Shown one piece after another: positions 17,580 to 29,541 of a DNA stretch of 64,000 bases. The DNA is from an actinobacterium LLX17. Its GTDB lineage: Bacteria; Actinomycetota; Actinomycetes; Propionibacteriales; Nocardioidaceae. Position 1 is the stretch's first letter. Each line of letters begins with the position of its first letter. The notes beneath the pieces were generated by a model. It did no database searches. It saw only the letters and a program-made list of their open reading frames with translations, and was not told the origin of the DNA. The stretch lies in the NCBI GenBank assembly GCA_000471045.1, contig KI301992.1:2302060-2366059 (forward strand), read 5' to 3'. Position numbers and translations under genes: made by a program.

Positions 17580-18748
17580 GCGGGTCTCCTGGAGGGGACG
17601 AAGGTCGACATGAGGCGCTCAAGGGCGAGCAGAGGGGCCGCGTTCGCCTCGAGGGCGGCGCGGGTCTCGACGATGGCATCGATGGCCTGCAGCGTCGAGG
17701 TGGGTGTCCACAGGCGTGCCTGCTGGACGATGCGATCGGCGACATCCGCGTTGACCAGACCCTCGGCCATGCCACTGACCGGGTCGACCCGAGCCGCGCC
17801 GACTTGCACGGCCACGACGTCGCGGCAGTAGGACAGCAGGTCGAGCAGCACGCCGTCGATCGCGTCGCGGGTCATGCGCTTGCGCCGGCGGTCCTGCTCC
17901 TTGGTGAGCGTGGACAGCGCCCCGGCGTAGCCGGCCGGCCGGCGACCCCGGTCCTCGACGCCCCACGACGACTTGAGGTCGTCGAGCTCGCGGGCGTCGG
18001 ACTCGTCGCACCGTGTGGTGGCGCGGGTGGTGGCCTCGGTGTCGATGCTCTGCGCCGCGGCCAAGGCGTCGCCGAGGTGCGCGATGCCGCCGGGCAGCTC
18101 GAGGATCTGGCGGCGCCGTTCACGCGCTGCCGCGTCACGGGCCAGGCCGCGGGCGCGTCCGATGTGACCCTGGGCGGCCGCCGCGACCTGACCGGCCAGC
18201 TCGGGCTCGACGCCGTCGCGGCGGACCAGCAGCCGGGCAATGGCGTCGGCCGAGGGCGTGCGCAGCACGACCGACCGGCAGCGGGAGCGGATGGTGACGA
18301 TGACGTCCTCGAGCGCGGGCGCGCACAGCATCCAGACGGTGCGCTTGGAGGGCTCCTCGAGCGACTTGAGCAGGGCGTTGGCCGCTTGGTCGGTGAGCCG
18401 GTCGGCGTCCTCGACCACCAGGACCTGCCGCCGGCCGATGGCCGGGTGCAAGGACGCCCGTCGCACGGCGTCGCGCGCGGCGTCGACCCCGATGGAGAGA
18501 CCGTCGGTGCGGATGAGTCCGATGTCGGGATGGCTGCCCGCCGCCGCGAGACGACACGACTCGCACGAGCCGCAGCCGTCGTGCTCGCACTGCAGCGCCG
18601 CCGCGAGAGCCAGTGCAGCGGTGGAACGCCCCGAGCCGGGCGGGCCGGTGAACAACCAGGCGTGCGGAACGCCACGCGGGTCACCGACGACGTCGGTCAG
18701 GGCGTCGACCACGACCTCCTGGCCCACCAGCTCGTCCCAGACCGTCAT
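17576..18748 (-). CDS. holB: DNA polymerase III subunit delta'
   Basis: Clamp-loader subunit of the replicative polymerase, 390 residues. It has AAA+ features: DELVGQE box (5-11), Walker A-like FTGPPGSGRSTAA (~33-45), a four-cysteine zinc module CEHDGCGSCESC (~54-65), the VVEDADRLTDQAANALLKSLEEP Walker B/sensor region (quoted in part: VEDADRLTDQAANALLKSL) and SRCRSVVLR with the SRC arginine finger. The ATG overlaps the tmk TGA (ATGA), the common tmk-holB coupling. The frame is open upstream through tmk, which is a shadow. Confidence 0.9.
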   Translation of the reverse strand: MTVWDELVGQEVVVDALTDVVGDPRGVPHAWLFTGPPGSGRSTAALALAAALQCEHDGCGSCESCRLAAAGSHPDIGLIRTDGLSIGVDAARDAVRRASLHPAIGRRQVLVVEDADRLTDQAANALLKSLEEPSKRTVWMLCAPALEDVIVTIRSRCRSVVLRTPSADAIARLLVRRDGVEPELAGQVAAAAQGHIGRARGLARDAAARERRRQILELPGGIAHLGDALAAAQSIDTEATTRATTRCDESDARELDDLKSSWGVEDRGRRPAGYAGALSTLTKEQDRRRKRMTRDAIDGVLLDLLSYCRDVVAVQVGAARVDPVSGMAEGLVNADVADRIVQQARLWTPTSTLQAIDAIVETRAALEANAAPLLALERLMSTFVPSRRPA

Positions 18749-19398
18749 CGATCCGCTCCGGCCTCGAGGCGAGCGGCGACGGCGGCGCGGATCTCGGCGT
18801 GCACGACGTCGGATGGCCGGTCGGCCGCCACGACGACGTAGTGCTCGGGATCGGTGGCCGCGAGGTCGAGGAAGTGCCCGCGGACCCGGCGGTGGAACTC
18901 CAGCGGCTCGGACTCGATGCGGTCGTGCCCCGCTCCCGCGCGCCCGGCCCGCACCAGCCCGACCTCGGGATCGATGTCGAGCACCACGGTGAGGTGCGGG
19001 CGGAGGTCGAGCGTGGCCCACCGGGCGACCGGCTCGAGCTCGGCGACCTCGATCTGCCGCCCCGCCCCCTGGTAGGCGAGCGTGGAGTCGACGTAGCGGT
19101 CGCACACCACCACCTGGCCCTCGGCCAACGCGGGCAGGATGACGGATGCGACGTGCTCGGCCTTGTCGGCCGCGTAGATCAGTGCCTCGGTGCGGGCGGC
19201 GATGTCGCCCGTGGCCCGGTCGAGCACGAGCTCGCGCAGCCGAGCGCCGAGCGGAGTGCCACCCGGCTCACGCGTGGCGAGCACCGAACGCCCCTCGGCC
19301 ATCAACCAGTCGACGAGCAGCTGGCCCTGGGTGGACTTGCCACCACCCTCGCCGCCCTCGAGGGCGAGGAACAGACCGGTGTCGCTGAACGTCGGCAT
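18745..19398 (-). CDS. tmk: Thymidylate kinase
   Basis: Phosphorylates dTMP to dTDP for DNA synthesis. 217 residues with the P-loop EGGEGGGKSTQ (14-24), the dTMP-binding TREPGGTPLG (~42-51), the DRYVDSTLAYQGAGR segment (~98-112) and a lid with arginines. TAGGCT at 19405-19410 lies six bases before the ATG, so the operon tmk-holB-peptidase is probably transcribed as a leaderless mRNA. In mycobacteria the same delta'/topA neighbourhood exists (Rv3644c-Rv3646c). Confidence 0.95.
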   Translation of the reverse strand: MPTFSDTGLFLALEGGEGGGKSTQGQLLVDWLMAEGRSVLATREPGGTPLGARLRELVLDRATGDIAARTEALIYAADKAEHVASVILPALAEGQVVVCDRYVDSTLAYQGAGRQIEVAELEPVARWATLDLRPHLTVVLDIDPEVGLVRAGRAGAGHDRIESEPLEFHRRVRGHFLDLAATDPEHYVVVAADRPSDVVHAEIRAAVAARLEAGADR

Positions 19399-19404
19399 GC
19401 AGGG

Positions 19405-19410
19405 AGCCTA
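19405..19410 (-). promoter_or_regulatory. -10 box of the tmk operon
   Basis: TAGGCT read on the minus strand ends six bases before the tmk ATG; no ribosome-binding site lies in between. Confidence 0.55.
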
Positions 19411-19462
19411 GACGGCGTCGCCGACCGGCCGCGAACGGTGCGACGACGGCTGGGGACGCAGG

Positions 19463-20332
19463 TCAGGGAGACGACGGGGAGGCCGCCGGGTCCGGCGTGA
19501 CCGGCGCGGGCGTCGGCAGCACCAGCGCGACGTCGCGCGCCGACGCCGCGTCGACCAACGGCCGCGGGTCGGCCGGCAACGTCGCGAGGTCGAGCGTCAG
19601 GGTCGCCGACTGGCCGCGGGCGGCCGTCTCGGCCACGTAGCGCGTGACCGGCGCCGACTGCCGGACGAGCTCCAGCACCGCCACGAGGTCGGTCAGCCCG
19701 TCGAAGCCGAGGTCGACCCGCATCTCGACCCGGTCGGCCGACGACGGGTCGTCGCCGTGCGAGATGACGACGGTCTCGAGCTCGTCGGCCTCCTCGAGGA
19801 TCGGTCGCAGCGCCAGCGCGACCTCGAGCGGGTCGGACGTGGTGCTGACCGACGACCGGAAGCTGCCGGCGGTGAACTCCTGCATTCCGGCATCGGCTGC
19901 GGCGATGGCGCGCCCGCGCTCGACCCGGTCGGCGATGAGCTGCCGGTTCTCCTCGGTGTCGGGCATCGGGGCGTGCACGTTCACGAAGACCGAGGTGGAC
20001 ACGACCTGCCCGGCCCCGTTCTCGGTCGCGAACCCGGCGTGCAGGTCGTAGCCGACCTGGTCGTCGACCTCGTGGTGCGCGATCTGGAAGATCTCCTCGA
20101 CCAGCTCGTCGTCGTCCAGGTCATCGTCCAGGACGACGTCGACCGTGCCACTCCCGTAGCCCGGCAGGTCGTTCGAGGCAGAGACGTCGAACGACTCCAG
20201 CCGATCTCGATCCTCCAGGAACGGCGTGAACTGCTGCTCGAACGCGGTGCCCTTGTTGAGGGTGCAACCGGCCGAACCGACCACGACCAGAAGCGCGGCC
20301 ACCGCGACCCGGATCCCCCTGTGGCTGTGCAT
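19463..20332 (-). CDS. Putative lipoprotein of unknown function
   Basis: 289 residues with a type II signal peptide: two Arg/His-rich residues, hydrophobic core VAVAALLVVVG, and a lipobox-like SAGC with Cys23 as the lipidation site. The mature part is acidic, alternates beta and helix, and contains an Asp/Glu-rich stretch (~70-80, DDDLDDDELVEE). The end is Pro/Ser/Ala-rich and probably flexible. It is 21 bases downstream of topA but has its own TAGGCT box (20339-20344), six bases from the ATG. No domain is recognised. Confidence 0.7.
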   Translation of the reverse strand: MHSHRGIRVAVAALLVVVGSAGCTLNKGTAFEQQFTPFLEDRDRLESFDVSASNDLPGYGSGTVDVVLDDDLDDDELVEEIFQIAHHEVDDQVGYDLHAGFATENGAGQVVSTSVFVNVHAPMPDTEENRQLIADRVERGRAIAAADAGMQEFTAGSFRSSVSTTSDPLEVALALRPILEEADELETVVISHGDDPSSADRVEMRVDLGFDGLTDLVAVLELVRQSAPVTRYVAETAARGQSATLTLDLATLPADPRPLVDAASARDVALVLPTPAPVTPDPAASPSSP

Positions 20333-20353
20333 GCGCTGAGCCTAGGGGACGCG

Positions 20354-23095
<2,742 letters not shown>

Positions 23096-23187
23096 GCTGC
23101 TCCTGGACTTCGGGGGGTGTCCGGCCGGACGGTGTGCGTGGATGTCCTGCGGACGGGCACAACATACGCCGTGCTGTCAACCAGCGG

Positions 23188-24690
23188 TCAACTCCGGGTC
23201 GTGACCGTGAGGAATCCCTCGGCGGCCATCTCGGCGACCGTGTCACGGTATCGGTCACGCAGGTCGTCACCGTCGGTCTCGAGCAGGACGGCCAACGCAT
23301 CGAGGGCCTGACCCGCCGTCAGGTCACCGTCGCACACCGACAACAGACCCGCCTCGACGGTGTCGACCTGGCGCTCGCGACGGAGTCCTTCCTGCAGGCG
23401 GATCGTGACGACGGCGGGGTCGGCAGCGCCCACGGGACCCCACGCGTGTTGCACGAGGTCGTCGGCGACCTGCCACCGGACGTCGAGCACGTCCCGCTCC
23501 CCTGCTTGGACCTGCCCCGCGTCGACCGCAGCGGCCCATGCCAGGGCGTCGGGACCGACCGGGCCCGCGACGGGTCCTTCGAACGACTCGATGCGCACCG
23601 CAGGCGTCGACCGCTCGGCGTTGCGGAGGCTGATCCAGCCGAAGCCCATCGCGCCGATGCCCTCGGAGGCGAACCACGAGAGCCACGCGTCGTAGCGCTC
23701 GGTGTAGCCCGGACGCCCGCGGTGACCGGCGTCGGCCAACCACATCTCGGCGTAGGCGGCGAGGTCGACCTCCTCGCGCTGCACGACCCAGGCGTCGAGG
23801 CCCGTGGGCTCGATCCACGCCGCGAGCCGGTCCTGCCACGAGCCGTCGGCGGGGTGGATCCAGGCGCCGAGCACCTGGCACCAGCCACCGGGGGTGAGGT
23901 GGCCGCGCGCTCCGGCGACGATGCGGCGCACGACGTCGTCACCGGCGAAACCGGTCTCGCGGTAGACGAGCCGCTCGCCGTCGGGCGGGGAGACGACGAA
24001 GGGCGGGTTGGTCGCGATGAGGTCGAACCGCTCCCCCGCCACCGGTTCGTAGAGGCTGCCGTCGCGGACGTCGATCGCGACGCCGTTCAGGGCACCCGTC
24101 AACCGGGCCATCGCCAGGGCGCGCGGATTGACGTCGGTGGCCACGACACGGCTCGCGTGATCGGCCAGGTGCAGGGCCTGCACGCCGCAGCCGGTGCCGA
24201 GGTCGAGCGCGGACGCGACCGGCGGCCGCACCGTCAGGCGCGCCAGCGACGACGACGCCTCGCTGATGCCCAGGACGTGGGTGCCGTCGACGTGCACCGG
24301 CCCGGCGTCGAGGCCGGGTGTGAGGTCGCAGACGACCCACCAGTCGTGCTGCTCGTCGCCGTACGGACGGATGTCGACCAGCGCCCGCACCTCGTCGCCC
24401 GAGGCGGTCAGGATCTCGGCGGCCGCCAGCTCATCGACCAGGCCCGGGAGCGCGCGGTCGGCCGCGACACGCGCGACCGGGTCACCGAGCTGGAACAGCC
24501 GCACCAGGGTGGCGAGCGGGTCGCCGGAGGCCGTGGCCCGCCGCGCGGGCACGGTCTCGTTGCGCCCGAGGGCCGCATGGGCGTCCGGACCGAGCACCGC
24601 GAAGACGGCGTCGACGGTGAACGACGCAGCGGTCAGCGCGTCGCGGAGCCGGTCGATGACCTGGGCGTCGGGCGCCAGGGGTGAGGTCAC
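23188..24690 (-). CDS. Class I SAM-dependent methyltransferase (HemK/RsmC-like core) with extra domains
   Basis: 500 residues. The N-terminal ~150 residues are an uncharacterised helical domain; then a Rossmann core with [17 protein letters not shown] (motif I), [15 protein letters not shown], and NPPFVVSPP, the NPPY/F motif of enzymes that methylate planar amino groups in nucleic acid bases or glutamine. A further ~200-residue C-terminal domain follows. Similar proteins are found in actinobacteria beside the topA/helicase block. The target is unknown; an RNA or protein amide is inferred from the motif. GTG start overlaps the bldG stop (GTGA), so the two are coupled. Confidence 0.75.
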   Translation of the reverse strand: MTSPLAPDAQVIDRLRDALTAASFTVDAVFAVLGPDAHAALGRNETVPARRATASGDPLATLVRLFQLGDPVARVAADRALPGLVDELAAAEILTASGDEVRALVDIRPYGDEQHDWWVVCDLTPGLDAGPVHVDGTHVLGISEASSSLARLTVRPPVASALDLGTGCGVQALHLADHASRVVATDVNPRALAMARLTGALNGVAIDVRDGSLYEPVAGERFDLIATNPPFVVSPPDGERLVYRETGFAGDDVVRRIVAGARGHLTPGGWCQVLGAWIHPADGSWQDRLAAWIEPTGLDAWVVQREEVDLAAYAEMWLADAGHRGRPGYTERYDAWLSWFASEGIGAMGFGWISLRNAERSTPAVRIESFEGPVAGPVGPDALAWAAAVDAGQVQAGERDVLDVRWQVADDLVQHAWGPVGAADPAVVTIRLQEGLRRERQVDTVEAGLLSVCDGDLTAGQALDALAVLLETDGDDLRDRYRDTVAEMAAEGFLTVTTRS

Positions 24691-25028
24691 CCGTGGGCGG
24701 CGCGGGCGGCCTCGACGGAGCTGTGCAGGCCGAAGACCTTGTCGAGTCCGGTGATCTGGAAGATCTTGAGCAGCCGCTCGTGCGTGCAGACGATGTCGAG
24801 CGAGCCGTCGTCGGCCCGCACGCGCTTGAGCGCGCCGACCAGGACGCCGAGGCCGGTGGAGTCGAGGAAGTCGACCTTCTCGATGTCGACGATCAACCGG
24901 CGGTGTCCCTCGTCGATGGCGGCGACGACGGCCTCGCGCAGGCGCGGTGCCGTGTAGACGTCGATCTCACCGCCCACCTCGATGACCTCGAACGGTGGCA
25001 GCGATCGGGTGCCGACAGTCAGCTCCAT
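24687..25028 (-). CDS. bldG: Anti-anti-sigma factor, BldG-like STAS protein
   Basis: 113 residues, the same length as Streptomyces BldG. The STAS core has [18 protein letters not shown] and the phosphorylation site [13 protein letters not shown], with Ser57 as the residue that anti-sigma kinases phosphorylate. Unphosphorylated protein binds an anti-sigma factor and frees a sigma factor. ATG 25028 follows GGGAGGGG (about 7 bases); the upstream GTG would swallow that site. The helicase gene next door matches the Streptomyces bldG neighbourhood, but no anti-sigma gene follows; a methyltransferase is coupled instead. Confidence 0.85.
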   Translation of the reverse strand: MELTVGTRSLPPFEVIEVGGEIDVYTAPRLREAVVAAIDEGHRRLIVDIEKVDFLDSTGLGVLVGALKRVRADDGSLDIVCTHERLLKIFQITGLDKVFGLHSSVEAARAAHG

Positions 25029-25153
25029 GCGTTCCCCTCCCGTGTTCGCCACATTCTGGCATGCGCGCCCTCAGCCCGCCCGCCGCACGGCGGGGGTGCC
25101 GGGCCGTGGGCGGCAAAGGACAGAGTTCAGGTCCCCTCTGGGAGACTCGGTCG

Positions 25154-27490
25154 GTGCGGCCGGTCGATCTCGTCGCGCGCCATCCGGAGCGCGTGACCCA
25201 CGTGGAGCACCTGCCGGCCCGGGACGCCGTCGTCGAGCCGTGGCCGGAGTGGGTGCCGTCCGGCGTGCGCGAGGCCTTCGGCGCACAGGGCGTCACCCAT
25301 CTGTGGGCGCACCAGCGCGAGGCGCTCGACCTGGTCCACGACGGCCAGCACGTGGTGGTGACCACGGGCACCGCGTCGGGCAAGTCGCTGACCTTCCAGG
25401 TGCCGGCGCTGACGGCGCTCGACACCGGCCGCGGGGGTGCCGCGCTCGAGGGCTTCCGCATGCCGTCGGTGCTGTACCTGGCTCCGACGAAGGCGCTGGC
25501 GGCCGACCAGCTGCGCCGCATCCGCGAGCTCGACCCCACCGTGCGGGCGGCGACGGTCGACGGCGACAACTCGCGCGAGGAGCGGCAGTGGGCGCGCGAC
25601 CACGCGGCCTGGGTGCTGACCAACCCCGACACGCTGCACCACGTGATCCTGCCGGGACACGCGCGCTGGACCCGGTTGCTGGCGGGCCTGCAGCTCATCG
25701 TGGTCGACGAGTGCCATCACTACCGCGGTGTCTTCGGCGCCCACGTGGCGCACGTGCTGCGCCGGCTGCTGCGGCTGTGCGAGGCGGTGGGCGCGACGCC
25801 GGTGGTGGTCTGCTCGTCGGCGACGGTGGCCGAGCCGGAGACGTTCGCCCAGCGCCTGACGGGGCTGCCGATGGTGGCGGTGACCGACGACGCGTCGCCG
25901 CGCGGTGCTCGCGACGTGGCCCTGTGGGAGCCGCCGGTGCTGCACGGCGGTGAGGACAGCGACGGCCCGGAGGTGCGACGGTCGGCCACCTCCGAGGCCG
26001 CGCACGTGGTGGCCGACCTGGCCTCCGGCGGGGTGCAGACGGTCGTGTTCGTGCGCTCGCGGCACGGCGCCGAGCAGGTGGCCGCGCAGGCGCAGCGACT
26101 GCTGGACGAGGTCGACCCCGAGCTGGCCGGGCGGGTTGCGACGTACCGTGGTGGCTACCTGCCGGAGGAACGCCGCGCGTTGGAGCAGCGGCTGCGGCGC
26201 GGAGACCTGGTGGCCCTGGCATCGACGTCGGCCCTCGAGCTCGGCATCGACATCGCCGGGCTCGATGCCGTGGTGACGGTCGGGTATCCCGGCACGCGGG
26301 CGTCGTTGCACCAGCAGATGGGCCGCGCCGGGCGCACGGGCCGGGAGTCGCTGGGCATCCTGATCGCCCGGTCCGACCCGATCGACACCTATCTCATCCA
26401 TCACCCCGAGGCGCTGTTCGGCGCCCCGCTCGAGGCCACGGTCTTCGACCCCGACAACCCGTACGTGCTGGGTCCGCACCTGGCCGCGGCGGCCCAGGAG
26501 CGTCCGCTGACCGAGGCCGACCTGGAGCGGTTCGGGCCGCGAGCCCGGGAGGGCGTCGACGCGCTGACGGAGGCCGGGTGGTTGCGACGCCGGCCGGCCG
26601 GCTGGTTCTGGACCCGCCGCGAGCGCGCCTCCGACCTGGCTGACCTCCGCGGCAGCGGGGGCTCGCCGGTGCAGATCGTCGACCACGAAACCGGGCGGCT
26701 GGTGGGCACCGTCGACGCCGGTTCGGCCGACTCGACCGTCCACGAGGGAGCGGTCTACGTGCACCAGGGCAGCGTGCACGTGGTGGAGTCGTACGACCCG
26801 GACGAGGCCTGCGCCGTCGTGCGGCGCGACGACCCGGGATGGACCACCCAGGCGCGGTCGGACACCGAGATCGACGTCGTGACCACCGACCACCGCACCG
26901 CCTGGGGCAGCGCCGAGGTGGCGGTGGGGACGGTCGACGTGACGAGCCGGGTGACCTCGTACCTGCGGCTCAGCACCCATGGCCGCGGCACCCTCGGCGA
27001 GGAGCAGCTCGAGCTGCCCGCTCGCACCCTGCGGACCACGGCCGTCTGGTGGACGCTCGATCCCGAGGTGGTGGAGGCGACCCTCGACCCGGCCGAGGTG
27101 CCGGGTGCGGCCCATGCGGCCGAGCACGCCTCGATCGGCCTGCTGCCACTGCTGGCGACGTGCGACCGCTGGGACCTGGGCGGGGTGTCTACGGCCTACC
27201 ACCCGGACACCGGGCGACTGACCGTGTTCGTGCACGACGGTCATCCCGGAGGTGCCGGGTTCGCCGAGCGTGGGTACGCCGTGGCAGCGACCTGGCTGCG
27301 CTTCACCCGCGACACCATCGCAGCGTGCCCCTGCGAGCGCGGCTGTCCCGCCTGTGTGCAGTCACCCAAGTGCGGCAACGGCAACGAGCCGCTGCACAAG
27401 TCCGGCGCGGTGCGGCTGCTGGATGCGCTGCTCGGGCCCGCTGGTGGTCGCTCGCACGACCCCGGCCCCGTCCAGCGTGACCTCACCTGA
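25154..27490 (+). CDS. DEAD/DEAH-box helicase with DUF1998/MZB C-terminus (Rv3649-like)
   Basis: A superfamily 2 ATP-dependent helicase of ~778 residues. Motif I is TGTASGKS (71-78), motif II DECH (185-188), motif III SSAT; the second RecA domain has ASTSALELGIDIAGLD and the arginine finger region QQMGRAGRTGR. The C-terminus has a four-cysteine cluster CPCERGCPACVQSPKC that binds zinc in the MZB family, related to MrfA/YprA DNA-repair helicases. GTG 25154 gives the family length; an ATG at 25061 would add an odd 31-residue leader. Its 3' end overlaps the Tad operon by 8 bases, tail to tail. Confidence 0.88.
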   Translation: MRPVDLVARHPERVTHVEHLPARDAVVEPWPEWVPSGVREAFGAQGVTHLWAHQREALDLVHDGQHVVVTTGTASGKSLTFQVPALTALDTGRGGAALEGFRMPSVLYLAPTKALAADQLRRIRELDPTVRAATVDGDNSREERQWARDHAAWVLTNPDTLHHVILPGHARWTRLLAGLQLIVVDECHHYRGVFGAHVAHVLRRLLRLCEAVGATPVVVCSSATVAEPETFAQRLTGLPMVAVTDDASPRGARDVALWEPPVLHGGEDSDGPEVRRSATSEAAHVVADLASGGVQTVVFVRSRHGAEQVAAQAQRLLDEVDPELAGRVATYRGGYLPEERRALEQRLRRGDLVALASTSALELGIDIAGLDAVVTVGYPGTRASLHQQMGRAGRTGRESLGILIARSDPIDTYLIHHPEALFGAPLEATVFDPDNPYVLGPHLAAAAQERPLTEADLERFGPRAREGVDALTEAGWLRRRPAGWFWTRRERASDLADLRGSGGSPVQIVDHETGRLVGTVDAGSADSTVHEGAVYVHQGSVHVVESYDPDEACAVVRRDDPGWTTQARSDTEIDVVTTDHRTAWGSAEVAVGTVDVTSRVTSYLRLSTHGRGTLGEEQLELPARTLRTTAVWWTLDPEVVEATLDPAEVPGAAHAAEHASIGLLPLLATCDRWDLGGVSTAYHPDTGRLTVFVHDGHPGGAGFAERGYAVAATWLRFTRDTIAACPCERGCPACVQSPKCGNGNEPLHKSGAVRLLDALLGPAGGRSHDPGPVQRDLT

Positions 27491-27863
27491 CGGTGTAGGT
27501 GACGGGCGCAGCGCGGGCTCGTTCCTCGGCTGCCCAGCGCCGACCCCACCATCGATCGGTGACGGCACGGACCGTGACGGTGGCGACGGCCGCATCCATG
27601 CGGCACTCGATCAGCTGGGCGCCGTTGCGCCGGGCGACGTCGCGTCCCACCGCGCACCCCTCCTCGCCCTGGTCAGCCGCGCGAGACGCGGCCAGCGCGG
27701 CGAGATCGGCGGCGGCGGCCGCGCGGTGTCGGGCCGTGATGGCCGCGCCGACCTCCAGCAGCAGCACCGCGACCAGGAGCAGGACGATGCCGACCGAGAC
27801 GGCGTAGACCGACACGGCCCCGCGGTCCGGCCCACGGTCCGAGGGGTGACGCACGATCGTCAT
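27483..27863 (-). CDS. TadG/Rv3654c-like pilus assembly protein
   Basis: 126 residues; last gene of the Tad operon. A short basic N-terminus, one hydrophobic helix (~18-42: VSVYAVSVGIVLLLVAVLLL) and an Ala-rich helical segment typical of TadE/TadG-like pseudopilins and the actinobacterial family named Rv3654c/TadE-like, then a small extracellular domain with two cysteines. Probably a minor pilin or assembly factor. Its ATG overlaps the stop of the preceding gene. Confidence 0.7.
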   Translation of the reverse strand: MTIVRHPSDRGPDRGAVSVYAVSVGIVLLLVAVLLLEVGAAITARHRAAAAADLAALAASRAADQGEEGCAVGRDVARRNGAQLIECRMDAAVATVTVRAVTDRWWGRRWAAEERARAAPVTYTVR

Positions 27864-28219
27864 GACTGCTCGCTGGCGGCGACCGCGGTGGCCTCGACCT
27901 CACGCGACGCGATGTCGGAGAACGCTCCGGGCAGCCCCGTGTGGGCCGAGACGGTGACCGTGACGAGCCCGTCGCGCTCGACGACCTCGATGGCGGCGTC
28001 GTCGGGCAGCTGCTCGCGGGCCACGGCCTCGGCGGTGGGGATGCTCTCGCCGCGGGCCACGAGGCGTGCGGTCTCGCGGGCGGCGTCGGTCAGCTGCACC
28101 TGGGTGTGCCCCCAGGACACGACCCACAGCAGCAGCACCGCGAAGGCGATCCCGAGAGGGGCGATCGTCGCCAGCTCAGCCGTCACCAGGCCGTCGTCAG
28201 ATCGGGCTCGCCGGGTCAC
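27860..28219 (-). CDS. TadE-like minor pseudopilin
   Basis: 119 residues. The N-terminus has a prepilin-like block, DDGLVTAELATIAPLG, with Gly followed five residues later by Glu, as at prepilin peptidase sites, then a hydrophobic helix to ~34 and a soluble domain with QVQLTDAARETARLVARGE, the classic TadE motif. It corresponds in order to Rv3655c. GTG start overlaps the upstream pilin gene TGA. Confidence 0.75.
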   Translation of the reverse strand: MTRRARSDDGLVTAELATIAPLGIAFAVLLLWVVSWGHTQVQLTDAARETARLVARGESIPTAEAVAREQLPDDAAIEVVERDGLVTVTVSAHTGLPGAFSDIASREVEATAVAASEQS

Positions 28220-28467
28220 GTCGTCTTCAAGGGGGTGAAGGGCTTGCCGTCGAGCAGGTCGCCCCAGGGGAACGTGAAGGCCCGCTCGAGGATCATGCGG
28301 ATCAGCTCCAGCAGATAGCCGTCAGCCACCAGCTGGTCGAGGAGCAATGCGATGCCGACGGCACCGACGGTGCCCACGGCGTACTCGGCCGTGGCCTGCC
28401 CGTGCTCGGGACGACCCGTCGGGCGGGTCGTGGGGTGAGGGTGTGAGGTGGTGTCGAGGTGGGTCAT
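28216..28467 (-). CDS. DUF4244 Flp-type pilin-like protein, copy 1
   Basis: 83 residues. A long polar Thr/His/Pro-rich leader (1-24) precedes the cleavage-type motif GQATAEYAVGTVGAVG, with Glu at +5 after Gly, then one hydrophobic helix and a short amphipathic end. Such a leader plus E5 helix is expected for a Flp/type IVb prepilin. ATG 28467 has GGGAG upstream; the frame is open further but without a better start. It resembles the next gene, suggesting duplication. Confidence 0.7.
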   Translation of the reverse strand: MTHLDTTSHPHPTTRPTGRPEHGQATAEYAVGTVGAVGIALLLDQLVADGYLLELIRMILERAFTFPWGDLLDGKPFTPLKTT

Positions 28468-28523
28468 GGGCGGCTCCCGCTCGGGCCCCGGGGGCGGCCC
28501 GCAGGCCACCCCCGGGGCGTCGG

Positions 28524-28706
28524 TCAGAACGGCAGGATCGAGGGGATGCCCTCGAAGATGCCCTTGACGACGTTCTGGAACCAGTCGCTCTGGGCGACCT
28601 CGACCAGGATGCCGCCGACGCTGCAGGCGCCGATGGTGCCGACCGCGTACTCGGCGGTGGACATGCCGCGCTCGTCGCGACGGCGGGAGGTGAACAGACG
28701 GTGCAT
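28524..28706 (-). CDS. DUF4244 Flp-type pilin-like protein, copy 2
   Basis: 60 residues, a compact Flp prepilin: basic leader MHRLFTSRRRDERG, cleavage site G|MSTAEYAVGTIGA with Glu at +5, hydrophobic helix to ~38 and a short tail SDWFQNVVKGIFEGIPSILPF (last 20 or so). It corresponds to Rv3656c. GGAAGGAA precedes the ATG by 5-6 bases, the strongest ribosome-binding site in the operon, consistent with high expression of the major pilin. A prepilin peptidase is not encoded in this window. Confidence 0.75.
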   Translation of the reverse strand: MHRLFTSRRRDERGMSTAEYAVGTIGACSVGGILVEVAQSDWFQNVVKGIFEGIPSILPF

Positions 28707-28836
28707 CGGACGTTCCTTCCGTAAGGGATGTGACGCCCAGAAGATGGGTTCGGCACCGGCCGATCTGCGATCCGTCGACCGGGTTGTGGATGACCGAGTG
28801 GTGGACCGCCGCCCTGTGCAGAACTTCTCGGTGAGC
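28707..28836 (-). other. 130-base spacer between tadC and the pilin genes
   Basis: The rest of the operon overlaps at every junction, but here 130 bases separate the TadC stop from the pilin ATG. This leaves room for an internal promoter or processing site that would raise pilin mRNA above the machinery genes. I see no confident -10/-35 pair or terminator. Confidence 0.35.
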
Positions 28837-29541
28837 TCACGGCAGGACGGTGCCGACGAGCCCGATCAGGGTCGGGACGATGCCGACCAGGAAGAACGCC
28901 GGCAGGAAGCAGGCACCCAGCGGTGCGGCCGTTCCGACACCGACACCCCGACTGCGGCGAGCCAGCTCGGCGTGCCGGCGACGCCGCAGGTCGTCGGCCA
29001 CTCCGGTGACGACACCTGCCGGCGCGGTGCCCGAGGCCGAGGACCGCAGGACCGCCCGACCGACCGGCGCGAGCGCCCGATGGGTGGCGAGGTCGCGCCA
29101 CACGTCGTGGGGATCGCCGGCCGTCGCCAGCCGCGCCGCGACGACGCCCAGCTCCGCGCCTGCGGGGTCCGGACAGGCTGCGGCCACGAGGGTCAGGGCC
29201 GACGCCGGGGTGCGGCCGGCCTCCAGCGCCGCCGCGACGAGATCGAGCGCGCCCGGGAGGTGGCGGCGCACCTCAGCGGCACGCCGTTCCTCGGCAGCGT
29301 CGGAGCGCCTCAGGACCTGGCTTCGGACCAGCGGAGCCGCCAGCACGGCGGCCACGGTGCCCCACGGCCACCCGACGACGACGGTCGCGGCTGCGACCAC
29401 CACTCCCGCGACGAGCCAGCCGCGATCGAGCTGTCGGGAGGCCTGGTCGCCCGGGAACACCCGCCGCAGGCGTCGGCGCGGTGGCGCCGGCACCGCCACC
29501 CAGACCGTGACTCCCACGGCGAGCGCGGCCGCCACGATCAT
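28837..29541 (-). CDS. tadC: Type II secretion F family protein, TadC-like
   Basis: 234 residues of the polytopic platform protein that partners the ATPase in Tad pilus assembly. An N-terminal helix (1-16), a second helix pair (~43-72) and two at the C-terminus (~195-234) surround a cytosolic helical domain with HLPGALDLVAAALEAGRTPASAL, the T2SSF signature. ATG overlaps the tadB TGA (ATGA). The open frame upstream runs through tadB and is not coding. Confidence 0.8.
   Translation of the reverse strand: MIVAAALAVGVTVWVAVPAPPRRRLRRVFPGDQASRQLDRGWLVAGVVVAAATVVVGWPWGTVAAVLAAPLVRSQVLRRSDAAEERRAAEVRRHLPGALDLVAAALEAGRTPASALTLVAAACPDPAGAELGVVAARLATAGDPHDVWRDLATHRALAPVGRAVLRSSASGTAPAGVVTGVADDLRRRRHAELARRSRGVGVGTAAPLGACFLPAFFLVGIVPTLIGLVGTVLP

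Noticed and set aside
26500..27490. Truncated or frameshifted helicase
   Set aside because: The frame is continuous to the zinc cluster and matches full family length, so it is intact.
28780..28800. DnaA box-like TTGTGGATGA and the TGTGGACGAC pair near 32640-32680
   Set aside because: Isolated imperfect matches in a GC-rich genome, not clustered as in an origin, and not near dnaA or dnaN.
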